A program made the translations under genes and the position numbers. A stretch of DNA of 5,496 nucleotides from an uncultured Ardenticatenia bacterium (GTDB lineage Bacteria; Chloroflexota; Anaerolineae; Promineifilales; Promineifilaceae): positions 1-5,496 of the forward strand of contig CALLZA010000996.1 of assembly GCA_937858165.1 (NCBI GenBank). Reading direction: 5' to 3'. The first letter of the stretch is position 1. The number at the start of each line of letters is the position of its first letter. The notes below the pieces were generated by a model. That model worked only from the letters and a program-made list of their open reading frames with translations, ran no database searches and was not told where the DNA came from. Positions 1 through 5,496 of this stretch are shown here, one piece after another.

Positions 1-95
1 GCACGTATACCTGTTCACGTATCTTTGCTGCACGTTCTGTTCCTTTTTTATGATCTGCGTCCACGGTGTGTCGTCTTAGTTTTTTTTTTTTTTTT
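1..95. other. Non-genomic read tail upstream of adapter
   Basis: This stretch lies outside the sequencing adapter. It ends in a run of 16 T (80-95) directly against the P5 oligo, and the rest is low-complexity sequence with no gene. It looks like base calls made after the end of the library molecule, seen in reverse complement. Just beyond the homopolymer it shares the 9-mer AAGACGACA (reverse-complement orientation) with the far end of the window, consistent with an instrument artefact rather than chromosome. Confidence 0.85.
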
Positions 96-165
96 AATGT
101 CTCGGCTACCACCGAGATCTACACTAGATCGCGCGTCGGCAGCGTCAGATGTGTATAAGAGACAG
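96..165 (+). other. Illumina Nextera P5/i5 adapter with Tn5 mosaic end
   Basis: Bases 96-124 match the 29-base P5 oligo with four mismatches near its 5' end. Bases 125-132 are TAGATCGC, the Nextera i5 index 501. Bases 133-146 match the read-1 primer with one mismatch at its first base. Bases 147-165 are the exact 19-bp Tn5 mosaic end (AGATGTGTATAAGAGACAG). Genomic DNA starts at 166. The mosaic end here is a library-preparation remnant and not evidence for a transposon in the organism. Confidence 0.98.
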
Positions 166-166
166 C

Positions 167-172
167 TATAAT
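167..172 (+). promoter_or_regulatory. TATAAT -10 box, likely leaderless promoter of the DsbA-like gene
   Basis: A perfect TATAAT ends 7 nt before the ATG at 180. A start site about 7 nt past a -10 box would fall on or next to that ATG, so the transcript would have no 5' leader. No Shine-Dalgarno sequence precedes the ATG. Any -35 element is lost because genomic sequence begins at 166. The same arrangement precedes the genes at 1095 and 1847. Confidence 0.55.
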
Positions 173-179
173 GCAGCCC

Positions 180-974
180 ATGAAAACGCTCGTCCTGCTC
201 TTGATATTGCTCCTGGCGGCCTGCGCCCCGGCGGCCGATGAAGCGCCGCCGACGGTGTCGCCCGCAACGGACACCCCGGCGACCACCGACCGCCCCACAA
301 CCGGGCTTACGCCGCCCACTCCGGCAACGGATGCTCCCGCCCCAACGGCCGCTGTCGCCACAACCGAGCCGACTGCCGCGGCCGCGGTCGAATCGGCAGC
401 CACCCAGCCACCCACGGCCACAACAGCGCCGAGCGGGCCGGTGGCCGGGCGCAACGACAACGGCACGTTCTTCTACGGCGCGGCCGGCGCTCCGGTGACC
501 GTGACCGACTACTCCGACTTCCTCTGAACGGCCTGCCGCGCCCACGTGCTGGGCGCTGAACAGGAGCTAATCGCCAACGAAGTCGCCGCCGGGCAGGTGC
601 GCCTGGTCTTCTGGCCCATCCTCGACCTGGGGCCGAACAGTCTCAACGCCGCGGCGACCGCCTTCTGCGCCGGCGAACAGGACCCGGCCGCGTTCTGGGC
701 CGCCCACGACACGCTGTTTGAGAATCAGCGCGACGTCTATGGGGCCGACCGGCAGTACTTCCTGGACGTGGCCGCCGGCCTCGGATTGGACGCGACGGTG
801 TTCGCCACGTGCTACGACGGCCAGCCGGTGCGCGACCAACTCGCCGCGCTGGACGCCGCCCGGCGCGAGGCGGGCATCTTTAACCGGCCGACGTTCGACC
901 TCAACGGCCAGCGTCTCATCGGCGCGCAGCCCTACAACGCTTTCGCCGCGGCCATCAGCAGTCTCTTACCCTAG
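180..974 (+). CDS. DsbA-like thiol-disulfide oxidoreductase lipoprotein, candidate selenoprotein (UxxC)
   Basis: The 264-residue frame has one internal TGA at 525-527 (residue 116). Residues 1-15 form a lipoprotein signal peptide with lipobox LAAC, lipidated Cys15. Residues 16-100 are a Thr/Pro/Ala-rich linker, so the domain is probably displayed outside the membrane. From about residue 102 comes a DsbA/BdbD-type thioredoxin fold: VTVTDYSDFL, then TGA-T-A-C-R where the CxxC should be (Cys119 retained), the FWAAHDTLF helix region, the cis-proline loop RPTF (Pro237) and GAQPYNAF near the end. Frame and family similarity are unbroken on both sides of the TGA, so recoding as selenocysteine is the best reading; a nonsense mutation or base-call error is the alternative. 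The ATG at 180 is preferred over 171 because it gives a clean signal peptide and sits 7 nt after TATAAT. Likely role: disulfide formation, isomerisation or reduction in exported proteins. The TAG stop lies inside the following palindrome. Confidence 0.8.
528..556 (+). promoter_or_regulatory. Candidate bacterial SECIS element
   Basis: Right after the in-frame TGA there is a 10-nt spacer (528-537), then GCGCCCA (538-544), loop CGTGC (545-549) and TGGGCGC (550-556), a perfect 7-bp stem. The apical loop starts 17 nt after the TGA and has G at its second position followed by T. In E. coli fdhF the minimal SECIS stem-loop also starts about 11 nt after the UGA and carries a GU in its loop. I see no bulged U in the stem as in fdhF. 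GC-rich coding DNA forms such stems by chance fairly often, so position and loop content matter more than stability. Confidence 0.5.
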
Positions 975-1081
975 AGACAGAGCTCATGCAAAGGCGCCAA
1001 GGGGCAAAGACGCAAAGGATGCGTCTCTTCTTGGCGTTCTTTGCTTCCTTGGCGTTCTTTGCGTGAGCTTCTTACTCTAGG
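970..1081. repeat. 112-bp imperfect palindromic intergenic repeat
   Basis: The outer ends CCTAGAG (970-976) and CTCTAGG (1075-1081) are exact reverse complements. Inside them AGCTCATGCAAAG (981-993) pairs with CTTTGCGTGAGCT (1057-1069) with one mismatch, and CGCCAAGG pairs with CCTTGGCG further in. The right arm holds a 15-nt direct repeat, CTTGGCGTTCTTTGC, at 1030-1044 and 1048-1062 (18-bp period). The left arm holds GCAAAG-CGC type units. The transcript could fold into a long hairpin. There is no T-tract, so it is not a classical terminator. It overlaps the stop of the upstream gene and ends 1 nt before the -10 box of the next. Confidence 0.8.
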
Positions 1082-1082
1082 C

Positions 1083-1088
1083 TATCAT
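1083..1088 (+). promoter_or_regulatory. TATCAT -10 box, likely leaderless promoter of the SDR gene
   Basis: TATCAT (5 of 6 to TATAAT) ends 6 nt before the ATG at 1095, separated by CGGCCC. There is no Shine-Dalgarno sequence. A TTGCGT at 1059-1064, 18 nt upstream, is at best a weak -35 and lies in the palindromic repeat. The spacing matches the boxes before the genes at 180 and 1847. Confidence 0.45.
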
Positions 1089-1094
1089 CGGCCC

Positions 1095-1751
1095 ATGAGT
1101 ACACTCGATCTGACCGGCAAAGTCGTCATCGTCACCGGCGCGGGCCAGGCGGCGGGCGCGGCCGTGGCCCGGGCGCTGGCCGCGGCCGGCGCGCGCGTGG
1201 CCGTCAACGACCTGAACCCCGACCGGATCGCCCGGCTGGCGGCTGAGTTGCGGGCTGCCGGCGGCCAGGCGCTCGACGTGGCCGCCGACACGGCCAGCAA
1301 GTTCCAGTGCGTCACTCTCATCGAGACCACCCGTGCCGAGTGGGGGCGGGTGGACATCCTGGTCAATGCGACCGTCGTCCGGCCGTCGGCGACCATCCTG
1401 AAGATGGACGAGTGGGAGTGGGCGCGCTGCCACGACGTGAACCTGAAGAGCGTCTTCTTCATGTGCCAGCTTGTCGGCCGGGTTATGGACGACCAGAACC
1501 AGGCGCGGCCCAGCGCGCGCGGCGGCCTCATCGTCACCATCGCCTGGCCGGAGCCGGACGAGCCGGGCCGAGCCGCCTATGCCGCCGGGCAAGCGGGCGT
1601 CGTCGCCTTCGGCCGCGCCTGCGCCCGCGAGTTCGCCCCGTTGGGCATCCGCGTCCACACCCTGCTGGCCGACCCGGCTGCGCCGGAGGCAGTGGCTGAG
1701 GAAGTGGGGCAGTGGATTAGTGATCAGGATTCAGTGTTCAGTGTTCAGTAG
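1095..1751 (+). CDS. Short-chain dehydrogenase/reductase-like protein with degenerate active site
   Basis: This 218-residue Rossmann-fold protein belongs to the classical SDR family. The nucleotide-binding motif TGxxx[AG]xG is intact (Thr14-Gly21), and Asp39 after the second strand suggests NAD(H) preference. DILVNA (87-92) corresponds to the usual NNAG region, and VNLKS (115-119) keeps the catalytic Asn116. The Ser-Tyr-Lys centre is damaged: Tyr162 is present, but the Lys four residues later is Gln166 (YAAGQ for the usual YxxSK), and no Ser lies about 13 residues upstream (VTIAWPEP). The usual PG motif after the sixth strand reads LADP. At 218 residues it is shorter than the usual ~250, and its last eight residues come from a heptanucleotide repeat. 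It may bind nucleotide without normal dehydrogenase activity, or be decaying. The ATG at 1095 is preferred over upstream codons in the repeat because of the -10 box. Confidence 0.8.
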   Translation: MSTLDLTGKVVIVTGAGQAAGAAVARALAAAGARVAVNDLNPDRIARLAAELRAAGGQALDVAADTASKFQCVTLIETTRAEWGRVDILVNATVVRPSATILKMDEWEWARCHDVNLKSVFFMCQLVGRVMDDQNQARPSARGGLIVTIAWPEPDEPGRAAYAAGQAGVVAFGRACAREFAPLGIRVHTLLADPAAPEAVAEEVGQWISDQDSVFSVQ

Positions 1752-1829
1752 GTCAGTAACCTCTGAATTCGTATCTCGTCACTCGCCACTCGCCACTCGT
1801 CACTTGTTACGTCGCTCGTCATCCGTCAC
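1724..1829. repeat. Degenerate heptanucleotide repeat array
   Basis: Two blocks of 7-mers. The first is TCAGGAT, TCAGTGT, TCAGTGT, TCAGTAG (1724-1751), followed by GTCAGTA. The second is TCGTCAC, TCGCCAC, TCGCCAC, TCGTCAC, TTGTTAC (1776-1810), a 5-nt slip, then TCGTCAT and CCGTCAC (1816-1829). It resembles the short tandemly repeated heptamers known from cyanobacteria and other large bacterial genomes. The first block encodes the last residues and the TAG stop of the SDR-like gene. Confidence 0.85.
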
Positions 1830-1834
1830 TACGC

Positions 1835-1840
1835 TATAAT
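1835..1840 (+). promoter_or_regulatory. TATAAT -10 box, likely leaderless promoter of the LysM-LTD gene
   Basis: A perfect TATAAT ends 6 nt before the ATG at 1847 (spacer CGCCCC), with no Shine-Dalgarno sequence. No convincing -35 is visible at 16-18 nt upstream, where the heptamer array ends. Transcription from this box should start at or next to the ATG. Confidence 0.55.
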
Positions 1841-1846
1841 CGCCCC

Positions 1847-2638
1847 ATGTCCTTCCGTCAGATGCTGCCCTTTCTCTTCCTGAACGTCATCGTTTCGGCT
1901 GTCGTCGTGTTGAGCATTCTCTTCTGGTGGGACAGCCGCGGCGGCGAGATGGCGGCGCTGGCTGAGGCCACCGCCACGGCCGAACTGCCGCCCGGTGTGC
2001 TGCCGACGCCCAACATCGCCGCACCGCCGTCGGGCACGGCCGCGCCCGAAGCGGCCGACGCCGCGGCCGCCGACAGCGCCGCGGCCGACGCGCCCGTCGT
2101 CCACACGGTGCAGGCCGGTGACACGCTCAACCGCATCAGCCAGCAGTACGACGTCAGCGTCGAGGACATCATGGCCGCCAACAACTTGACCGACCCCAAC
2201 GTCATCGGCGTCGGTGACTCGTTGACCATCCCCGTCGGCGGGCTGCCCACGCCGACCGTGCCCGCGCCGAAGGCGATCGCCGCCATGCCGTCGCCCATCC
2301 CGACCGAGGCCGTGGCCGCCGGGCAGGGGGAGATCGCCGTGACCGGCATCACCGACCCCGGCGCACTGGCCACGGAGTCGGTGCAGATCGTCAACAACGG
2401 GGCCGAGCGGCAGTCGCTTCTGGGCTGGACAGTGCGCGACGAGGACAACAACGCCTACACCTTCGGCGACGTGAGCATCTTCGGCGAGGGCGCGGGCATC
2501 CTGCTGCACAGCCGCGCCGGCAGCGATAGCCCGCTGGAACTGTTCTGGGGACTGGAGGAGCCGGCCTGGCGCAGCGGCGAGACACTGACGCTGTGGGACG
2601 CGGCGCAGCAGGTCGTGGCCACCTACGTCGTGCCGTAG
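1847..2638 (+). CDS. Membrane-anchored LysM and lamin-tail-domain protein
   Basis: 263 residues. An N-terminal transmembrane segment at about residues 7-28 is followed by WDSR, and no lipobox is seen, so it is probably an uncleaved anchor with the rest outside the cell. Residues 40-84 are an Ala/Pro-rich linker. Residues 85-129 are a LysM domain (HTVQAGDTL, then the isoleucine/asparagine-rich core and GDSLTIP), the glycan-binding module that recognises N-acetylglucosamine polymers such as peptidoglycan. A second Pro-rich linker leads to about 161-262, which fits the lamin-tail Ig-like domain: SVQIVNNG, LLGWTVRD, YTFGDVSIFGEG, LFWG and a closing TLWDAAQQVVATY strand pair. The LTD assignment comes from motif recall. 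The role is probably envelope-associated binding or adhesion; no catalytic domain is seen. The TAG stop lies in the stem of the following hairpin. Confidence 0.85.
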   Translation: MSFRQMLPFLFLNVIVSAVVVLSILFWWDSRGGEMAALAEATATAELPPGVLPTPNIAAPPSGTAAPEAADAAAADSAAADAPVVHTVQAGDTLNRISQQYDVSVEDIMAANNLTDPNVIGVGDSLTIPVGGLPTPTVPAPKAIAAMPSPIPTEAVAAGQGEIAVTGITDPGALATESVQIVNNGAERQSLLGWTVRDEDNNAYTFGDVSIFGEGAGILLHSRAGSDSPLELFWGLEEPAWRSGETLTLWDAAQQVVATYVVP

Positions 2639-2663
2639 CGCGATTCTCCAGAATCGTGCTACG
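2634..2663. repeat. 13-bp stem, 4-nt loop intergenic hairpin
   Basis: Bases 2634-2646 (CGTAGCGCGATTC) pair with 2651-2663 (GAATCGTGCTACG) around the loop TCCA. Twelve pairs are Watson-Crick and one is G-T. There is no T-tract, so it is not a typical intrinsic terminator. It may stabilise the 3' end of the upstream mRNA or be a copy of a dispersed palindromic repeat. It contains the TAG stop of the LysM-LTD gene and ends just before the GGAGGT of the next gene. Confidence 0.8.
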
Positions 2664-2664
2664 T

Positions 2665-2670
2665 GGAGGT
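2665..2670 (+). promoter_or_regulatory. Shine-Dalgarno GGAGGT deciding the start at 2675
   Basis: GGAGGT lies 4 nt before the ATG at 2675, near-ideal spacing. It overlaps codons of the alternative GTG start at 2663, which would itself sit in the hairpin, so 2675 is the better start. This is the only strong Shine-Dalgarno site in the window. Confidence 0.75.
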
Positions 2671-2674
2671 CGTC

Positions 2675-2902
2675 ATGCGTGGATTGATCGATCGCAAGGG
2701 CGAGCAGTTCGGCTATCTCATCGGCAACGTTCTCTACACGATGGACGGCGAGCCGAGCGGCCGGCTGGAAGGCGAGACCATTCTCGACCTGGGCGGCAAG
2801 CCGATGTGGCGCGTCGTCGGCGACGGCGTCTATGCCCTCAAGGGGTTGGAAACCATCGGCTACCTGACCGAAGAGCGGAATGACGATCTGTATCGAGATT
2901 AA
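2675..2902 (+). CDS. Small beta-repeat protein, possibly a 4-fold beta flower domain
   Basis: 75 residues with no signal peptide or membrane segment. The sequence divides into about four units of 16-17 residues with a shared pattern of Gly, hydrophobic strand, Gly turn, then a hydrophobic pair and Asp or Gly: FGYLIGNVLYTMDG, SGRLEGETILDLGG, MWRVVGDGVYALKG and IGYLTEERNDDLYR. This fits short bacterial proteins of the 4-fold beta flower type, an assignment from pattern recall. The function is unknown and no catalytic residues are evident. It sits 36 nt after the LysM-LTD gene and could share its transcript, but has its own strong ribosome site. The TAA stop lies 6 nt before the 31-bp inverted repeat. 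Confidence 0.7.
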   Translation: MRGLIDRKGEQFGYLIGNVLYTMDGEPSGRLEGETILDLGGKPMWRVVGDGVYALKGLETIGYLTEERNDDLYRD

Positions 2903-2908
2903 GAACGG

Positions 2909-2973
2909 AACCACAGATTACGCAGATTACACAGATTTCAGAGAAATCTGTGTAATCTGCGTAATCTGTGGTT
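2909..2973. repeat. Perfect 31-bp inverted repeat with 3-nt loop
   Basis: The left arm 2909-2939 and right arm 2943-2973 are exact reverse complements around AGA. Each arm is built of three 9-bp units: CACAGATTA, CGCAGATTA, CACAGATTT (2912-2938), and their complements. It is AT-rich compared with the genes around it. Similar CACAGATTA-type palindromes recur as intergenic repeats in various environmental genomes (recalled, not searched). As RNA it would form a very stable hairpin in the 5' region of nfo or the 3' end of the small gene. It has no adjoining T-tract. Confidence 0.95.
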
Positions 2974-2986
2974 ACATCTCTTTACT

Positions 2987-3865
2987 ATGAGACTAGGCAC
3001 ACACATCAGCACTGCCGGCGGGGCGTACCGCTCCTTTGCGCGGGCGCGCGACGCCGGCTGTGACTCATTTCTCATCTTCACCAAGAGCAACCGCCAGTGG
3101 GCAGCCAAGGCACTGACCGACGACGATGTCGCCGCCTACATCAGCGCCGTGACCGAGCACGCCGACATCTGCCCGGTCGCTGTCCACGCCGCTTACCTGA
3201 TCAATGTCGCCTCGCCCGACCCGGCGCTGTGGGAACGGTCGTACGAGGCGCTGAAGGACGAGGTCGAGCGGGCGGCAGCGCTGGGCATCGAGTTGGTCAC
3301 CTTTCACCCCGGCTCCTACATGGGCAGTAGCGAACAAGAGGGGCTGGACGCCATCGCCCGCGCCTTGCGCCGGCTGCTGGCCGAGACGGTCGAAAGCGCC
3401 CCCAACACAATCATCTGCCTGGAGACAATGGCCGGGCAGGGCACGAACCTGGGCGGCAAGTTTGAGCATCTGGCGACGATCATCGAGCGCGCCGGCGGCA
3501 GCGACCGCCTCGGCGTCTGCTTCGACACCTGCCACGTCTTCGCCGCCGGCTATGACATCCGTACGCCGGAGGCCTACGAAGCGACAATGGCCGAGTTCGA
3601 CCGCGTTGTCGGGCTGGATCGCATTCGCTGCTTCCACTTCAACGACAGCAAACACGGCCTGGGCACGGGTAAGGACCGCCACGAGCACATCGGCCGCGGC
3701 GAGATCGGTCTGCCAGGCTTCGCCAACTTCCTCAACGACCCGCGCTGGGCCAACCACTGCGCCCACCTGGAGACGCCGCCCACCGAGGACGGCGACGACG
3801 GGGCCAGCATCGACATGAATCTGGCCAACCTGGCGGCGCTGCGGGAGTTACGAATTAGGAATTAG
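2987..3865 (+). CDS. nfo: Endonuclease IV (AP endonuclease family 2)
   Basis: 292 residues, close to the usual ~280-290. Endonuclease IV cleaves DNA 5' to abasic sites in base-excision repair and removes blocked 3' ends. It is a TIM barrel with three zinc ions. All nine metal ligands of the E. coli enzyme have counterparts: His67, His107, Glu146, Asp180, His183, His217, Asp230, His232 and Glu262. Family motifs are clear: GVCFDTCHVFAAGYD (176-190), HFNDSKHGLGTGKDRHEHIG (217-236) and the terminal HLETP (260-264). The N-terminus MRLGTHISTAGG matches the family, fixing the ATG at 2987. There is no Shine-Dalgarno sequence. A TAATCT at 2962-2967 inside the palindrome could be a -10 box, but this is weak. 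The last five residues and the TAG stop are encoded by a heptanucleotide repeat. Confidence 0.97.
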   Translation: MRLGTHISTAGGAYRSFARARDAGCDSFLIFTKSNRQWAAKALTDDDVAAYISAVTEHADICPVAVHAAYLINVASPDPALWERSYEALKDEVERAAALGIELVTFHPGSYMGSSEQEGLDAIARALRRLLAETVESAPNTIICLETMAGQGTNLGGKFEHLATIIERAGGSDRLGVCFDTCHVFAAGYDIRTPEAYEATMAEFDRVVGLDRIRCFHFNDSKHGLGTGKDRHEHIGRGEIGLPGFANFLNDPRWANHCAHLETPPTEDGDDGASIDMNLANLAALRELRIRN

Positions 3866-3947
3866 GAATTACGAATTGCGAATTGAAGAGCGTGGCGGAT
3901 GGCAAGTGGCGGGTACTGACCACTGACCACGAACAACCGGCAACGAA
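3847..3947. repeat. Degenerate heptanucleotide repeat array
   Basis: First block 3847-3888: GTTACGA, ATTAGGA, ATTAGGA, ATTACGA, ATTGCGA, ATTGAAG. After 3 nt comes a second block in 7-nt register: GTGGCGG, ATGGCAA, GTGGCGG, GTACTGA, CCACTGA, CCACGAA, CAACCGG, CAACGAA (3892-3947). The first block is AT-rich, unlike the flanking genes. It supplies the TAG stop of nfo. The array ends 5 nt before the dipeptidase ATG and holds no obvious Shine-Dalgarno or -10 box. Confidence 0.85.
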
Positions 3948-3952
3948 CAACT

Positions 3953-5020
3953 ATGTTTATCGTAGACGCCCATCTCGATCTGGCCTACAACGCCCTGCAA
4001 AAGGGGCGCGACCCGCGGCGCAAGCTGACCGAACTGCGCGCCGCCGAAGCGCCGGAGTACAAGCGCGGCATTCCGACCGTCAGCTTCTCGGCCATGCGCC
4101 GCGGCGGCGTCGGCCTGGTCTTCGCCACCCTCTTTAACTCGCCCCAGGACAACCCCTTCCCCGACGGCAGCGACGAGGACGAAACCTACGCCACCCCCGA
4201 ACAGGCCCACCGCCTGGGCATGCAGCAGGTGGACTTCTACCGCCGGCTAGTGGACGAGGACGAGTCGCTGCGCCTGGTGACGGACGTGGCGACGCTCGAC
4301 GAGGTCGTCGCCAGCCACGACGGCGCGGCGGAACGGCCGCTGCTGGGCCTGCTGCTGCTCATGGAAGGGGCCGACCACATCCGCGCCCCGGAGGAGACGG
4401 AGCAGTGGCGCGACCTGGGCGTGCGCGTCATCGGTCCGGCCTGGGACGACACGCGCTACTGCGACGGCGCGTGGCGTGGCAGCAAGCGCGGCCTGTCGCT
4501 CGACGGCCGCCGTCTGCTCGACGTGATGGCTGACCTGGGCCTCATCCTCGACCTGACCCACATGAGCGAACTGGCCGCGCTCCAGGCGCTCGACGCCTAC
4601 CCCGGGCCGGTCGTGGCCACCCACGCCAACGCCCGCGCCCTCGTGCCGACAGAGCGACAACTGAGCGACAAGCAGATCCGCCTTATCGGCGAGCGCGATG
4701 GAGTGATCGGCTGCGTGCTGTTCAACGCCTTCCTGCGCGCCGGCTATCGCAAGGGGGACAGCAAGGCGCTGGTGACGCTCGACACCATCGTGGCCCACAT
4801 CGACCACGTCTGCCAGCTCATCGGCGACGCTCGCCACGCCGGCATCGGCAGCGACCTCGACGGCGGCTTCGGCGCGGCCGACATCCCCACGCCGCTGGAC
4901 AGCATCGCCGACCTGCCGCTCATCGGCGGCGCGCTGCGCGAGCGGGGCTACAGCGAGGCGGACGTGGCCGGCATCATGGGCGGCAACTGGGTGGCGCTGC
5001 TGCGGCGGACACTGGCTTGA
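3953..5020 (+). CDS. Membrane dipeptidase-like enzyme (peptidase family M19)
   Basis: 355 residues, full length for the renal/membrane dipeptidase family of the amidohydrolase superfamily, which hydrolyses dipeptides (often with a D-residue at the C-terminal position) using a two-zinc centre. The ligands line up: HLD near the start (His7, Asp9), Glu138 in LLMEGADH, His203 in DLTHMS, His224 in VATHANAR and the catalytic-region Asp301 in GIGSDLDGG. IMGGNW near the C-terminus is also typical. No signal peptide is seen, since the protein starts directly at the metal motif FIVDAHLD, so a cytoplasmic location is likely. The actual substrate cannot be told from sequence. It is separated by 1 nt from an MFS transporter gene, suggesting an operon for uptake and breakdown of peptides or a related compound. 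No Shine-Dalgarno precedes the ATG. Confidence 0.93.
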   Translation: MFIVDAHLDLAYNALQKGRDPRRKLTELRAAEAPEYKRGIPTVSFSAMRRGGVGLVFATLFNSPQDNPFPDGSDEDETYATPEQAHRLGMQQVDFYRRLVDEDESLRLVTDVATLDEVVASHDGAAERPLLGLLLLMEGADHIRAPEETEQWRDLGVRVIGPAWDDTRYCDGAWRGSKRGLSLDGRRLLDVMADLGLILDLTHMSELAALQALDAYPGPVVATHANARALVPTERQLSDKQIRLIGERDGVIGCVLFNAFLRAGYRKGDSKALVTLDTIVAHIDHVCQLIGDARHAGIGSDLDGGFGAADIPTPLDSIADLPLIGGALRERGYSEADVAGIMGGNWVALLRRTLA

Positions 5021-5021
5021 T

Positions 5022-5351
5022 ATGACCGTCAGGGCAACGCCCACAACCAGAACGCTCGTCCGCCTGGGGCCGGTACTGCTGGCCTACGCCGCGTTCATCG
5101 CCCTGGGCATGCCCGACGGGCTGCTGGGCATCGCCTGGCCGTCCATTCGGGCCGATTTCGGCATCCCGCTCGATTCGCTGGGCCTGTTGCTCTTCGCCTC
5201 CGTCACCGGCTACACGACGTCGACCTTCCTGAGTGGCGCGCTGGTGGCCCGCATCGGCGTCGGGCGGCTGCTAGCCATCAGTTGCGGCCTGACCGGGGCG
5301 GCGCTGGTCGGCTACACTCTCGTCCCGCAGTGGTGGATGATGGTCCTGCTG
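5022..5351 (+). CDS. Major facilitator superfamily transporter, N-terminal fragment
   Basis: The first 110 residues of an MFS permease (usual length ~390-450), cut off by the contig end. Visible are three membrane helices, at about residues 14-40 (with GMPDGLLGIAWPSIR), 50-76 and 82-102, and the cytoplasmic loop 2-3 region LVARIGVGRLL, a loose match to MFS motif A. The GMPDGLLGIAWP start recalls YbjJ/fucose-permease-like MFS proteins, but substrate cannot be inferred. The frame runs on to a stop at 5370-5372, but residues 111-116 (LSLIHI) are translated adapter. The start is 1 nt after the dipeptidase stop, so translation is probably coupled. Confidence 0.88.
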
Positions 5352-5421
5352 CTGTCTCTTATACACATCTGACGCTGCCGACGAGCGATCTAGTGTAGAT
5401 CTCGGAGGGCGCCGTCTCATT
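5352..5421 (-). other. Illumina Nextera P5/i5 adapter, reverse complement
   Basis: Bases 5352-5370 are the exact reverse complement of the Tn5 mosaic end, 5371-5384 the exact read-1 primer complement, 5385-5392 GCGATCTA (complement of index TAGATCGC), and 5393-5421 the P5 oligo complement with three mismatches. The same adapter and index appear at the left end. Genomic DNA therefore ends at about 5351. Confidence 0.98.
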
Positions 5422-5496
5422 AAAAAAAAAACAAAGAAAAAAAAAAAACAGCAAGACGACAGATAAAGAAAACTACATGCACAAAGCAGAGAAGAA
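5422..5496. other. Non-genomic poly-A and noise tail
   Basis: An A-run follows the P5 oligo (5422-5431), then A-rich sequence and noise to the window end. It has no coding potential and mirrors the T-run at the left end, as expected for base calls past the end of a library molecule. Confidence 0.85.

Overview
The window is an assembled contig from a GC-rich bacterium, bounded at both ends by untrimmed sequencing adapter. Positions 96-165 and 5352-5421 are Illumina Nextera/Tn5 P5-side adapter (P5 oligo, 8-base index, read-1 primer ending in the 19-bp mosaic end). Bases 1-95 and 5422-5496 are homopolymer runs plus noise. Genuine genomic DNA is therefore about 166-5351.

The insert carries seven genes, all on the + strand. 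In order they are: a DsbA-like thiol-disulfide lipoprotein with an in-frame TGA at its active site (180-974); a degenerate short-chain dehydrogenase (1095-1751); a membrane-anchored LysM plus lamin-tail-domain protein (1847-2638); a 75-residue beta-repeat protein (2675-2902); endonuclease IV (2987-3865); an M19 membrane-dipeptidase-type enzyme (3953-5020); and the N-terminal third of an MFS transporter (5022-5351), cut by the contig end. High GC, Thr/Pro/Ala-rich surface linkers, a LysM-LTD protein, mostly absent Shine-Dalgarno sites and abundant short intergenic repeats suggest a Chloroflexota (Anaerolineae-like) genome. That placement is inference; no marker gene proves it.

The most interesting item is the first gene. 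Its frame is open from the lipoprotein signal to the C-terminus except for one TGA. That TGA sits exactly where the first cysteine of the thioredoxin-fold CxxC motif should be, giving U-T-A-C. Ten bases downstream is a perfect 7-bp stem with a 5-nt CGTGC loop, in the position and format of a bacterial SECIS element. I read it as a candidate selenoprotein; standard annotation would break it into two unrelated hypotheticals.

The gaps between genes are filled by repeats: a 112-bp imperfect palindrome (970-1081), two heptanucleotide arrays (1724-1829, 3847-3947), a 13-bp hairpin (2634-2663) and a perfect 31-bp inverted repeat (2909-2973). Four of the five overlap the stop codon of the preceding gene. 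Three genes have a TATAAT-like box ending 6-7 nt before the ATG, the geometry of leaderless transcription, whereas the small beta-repeat gene has a clear GGAGGT. The dipeptidase and transporter genes are 1 nt apart and may act together in peptide or amino-acid uptake; the other neighbours show no obvious common pathway.
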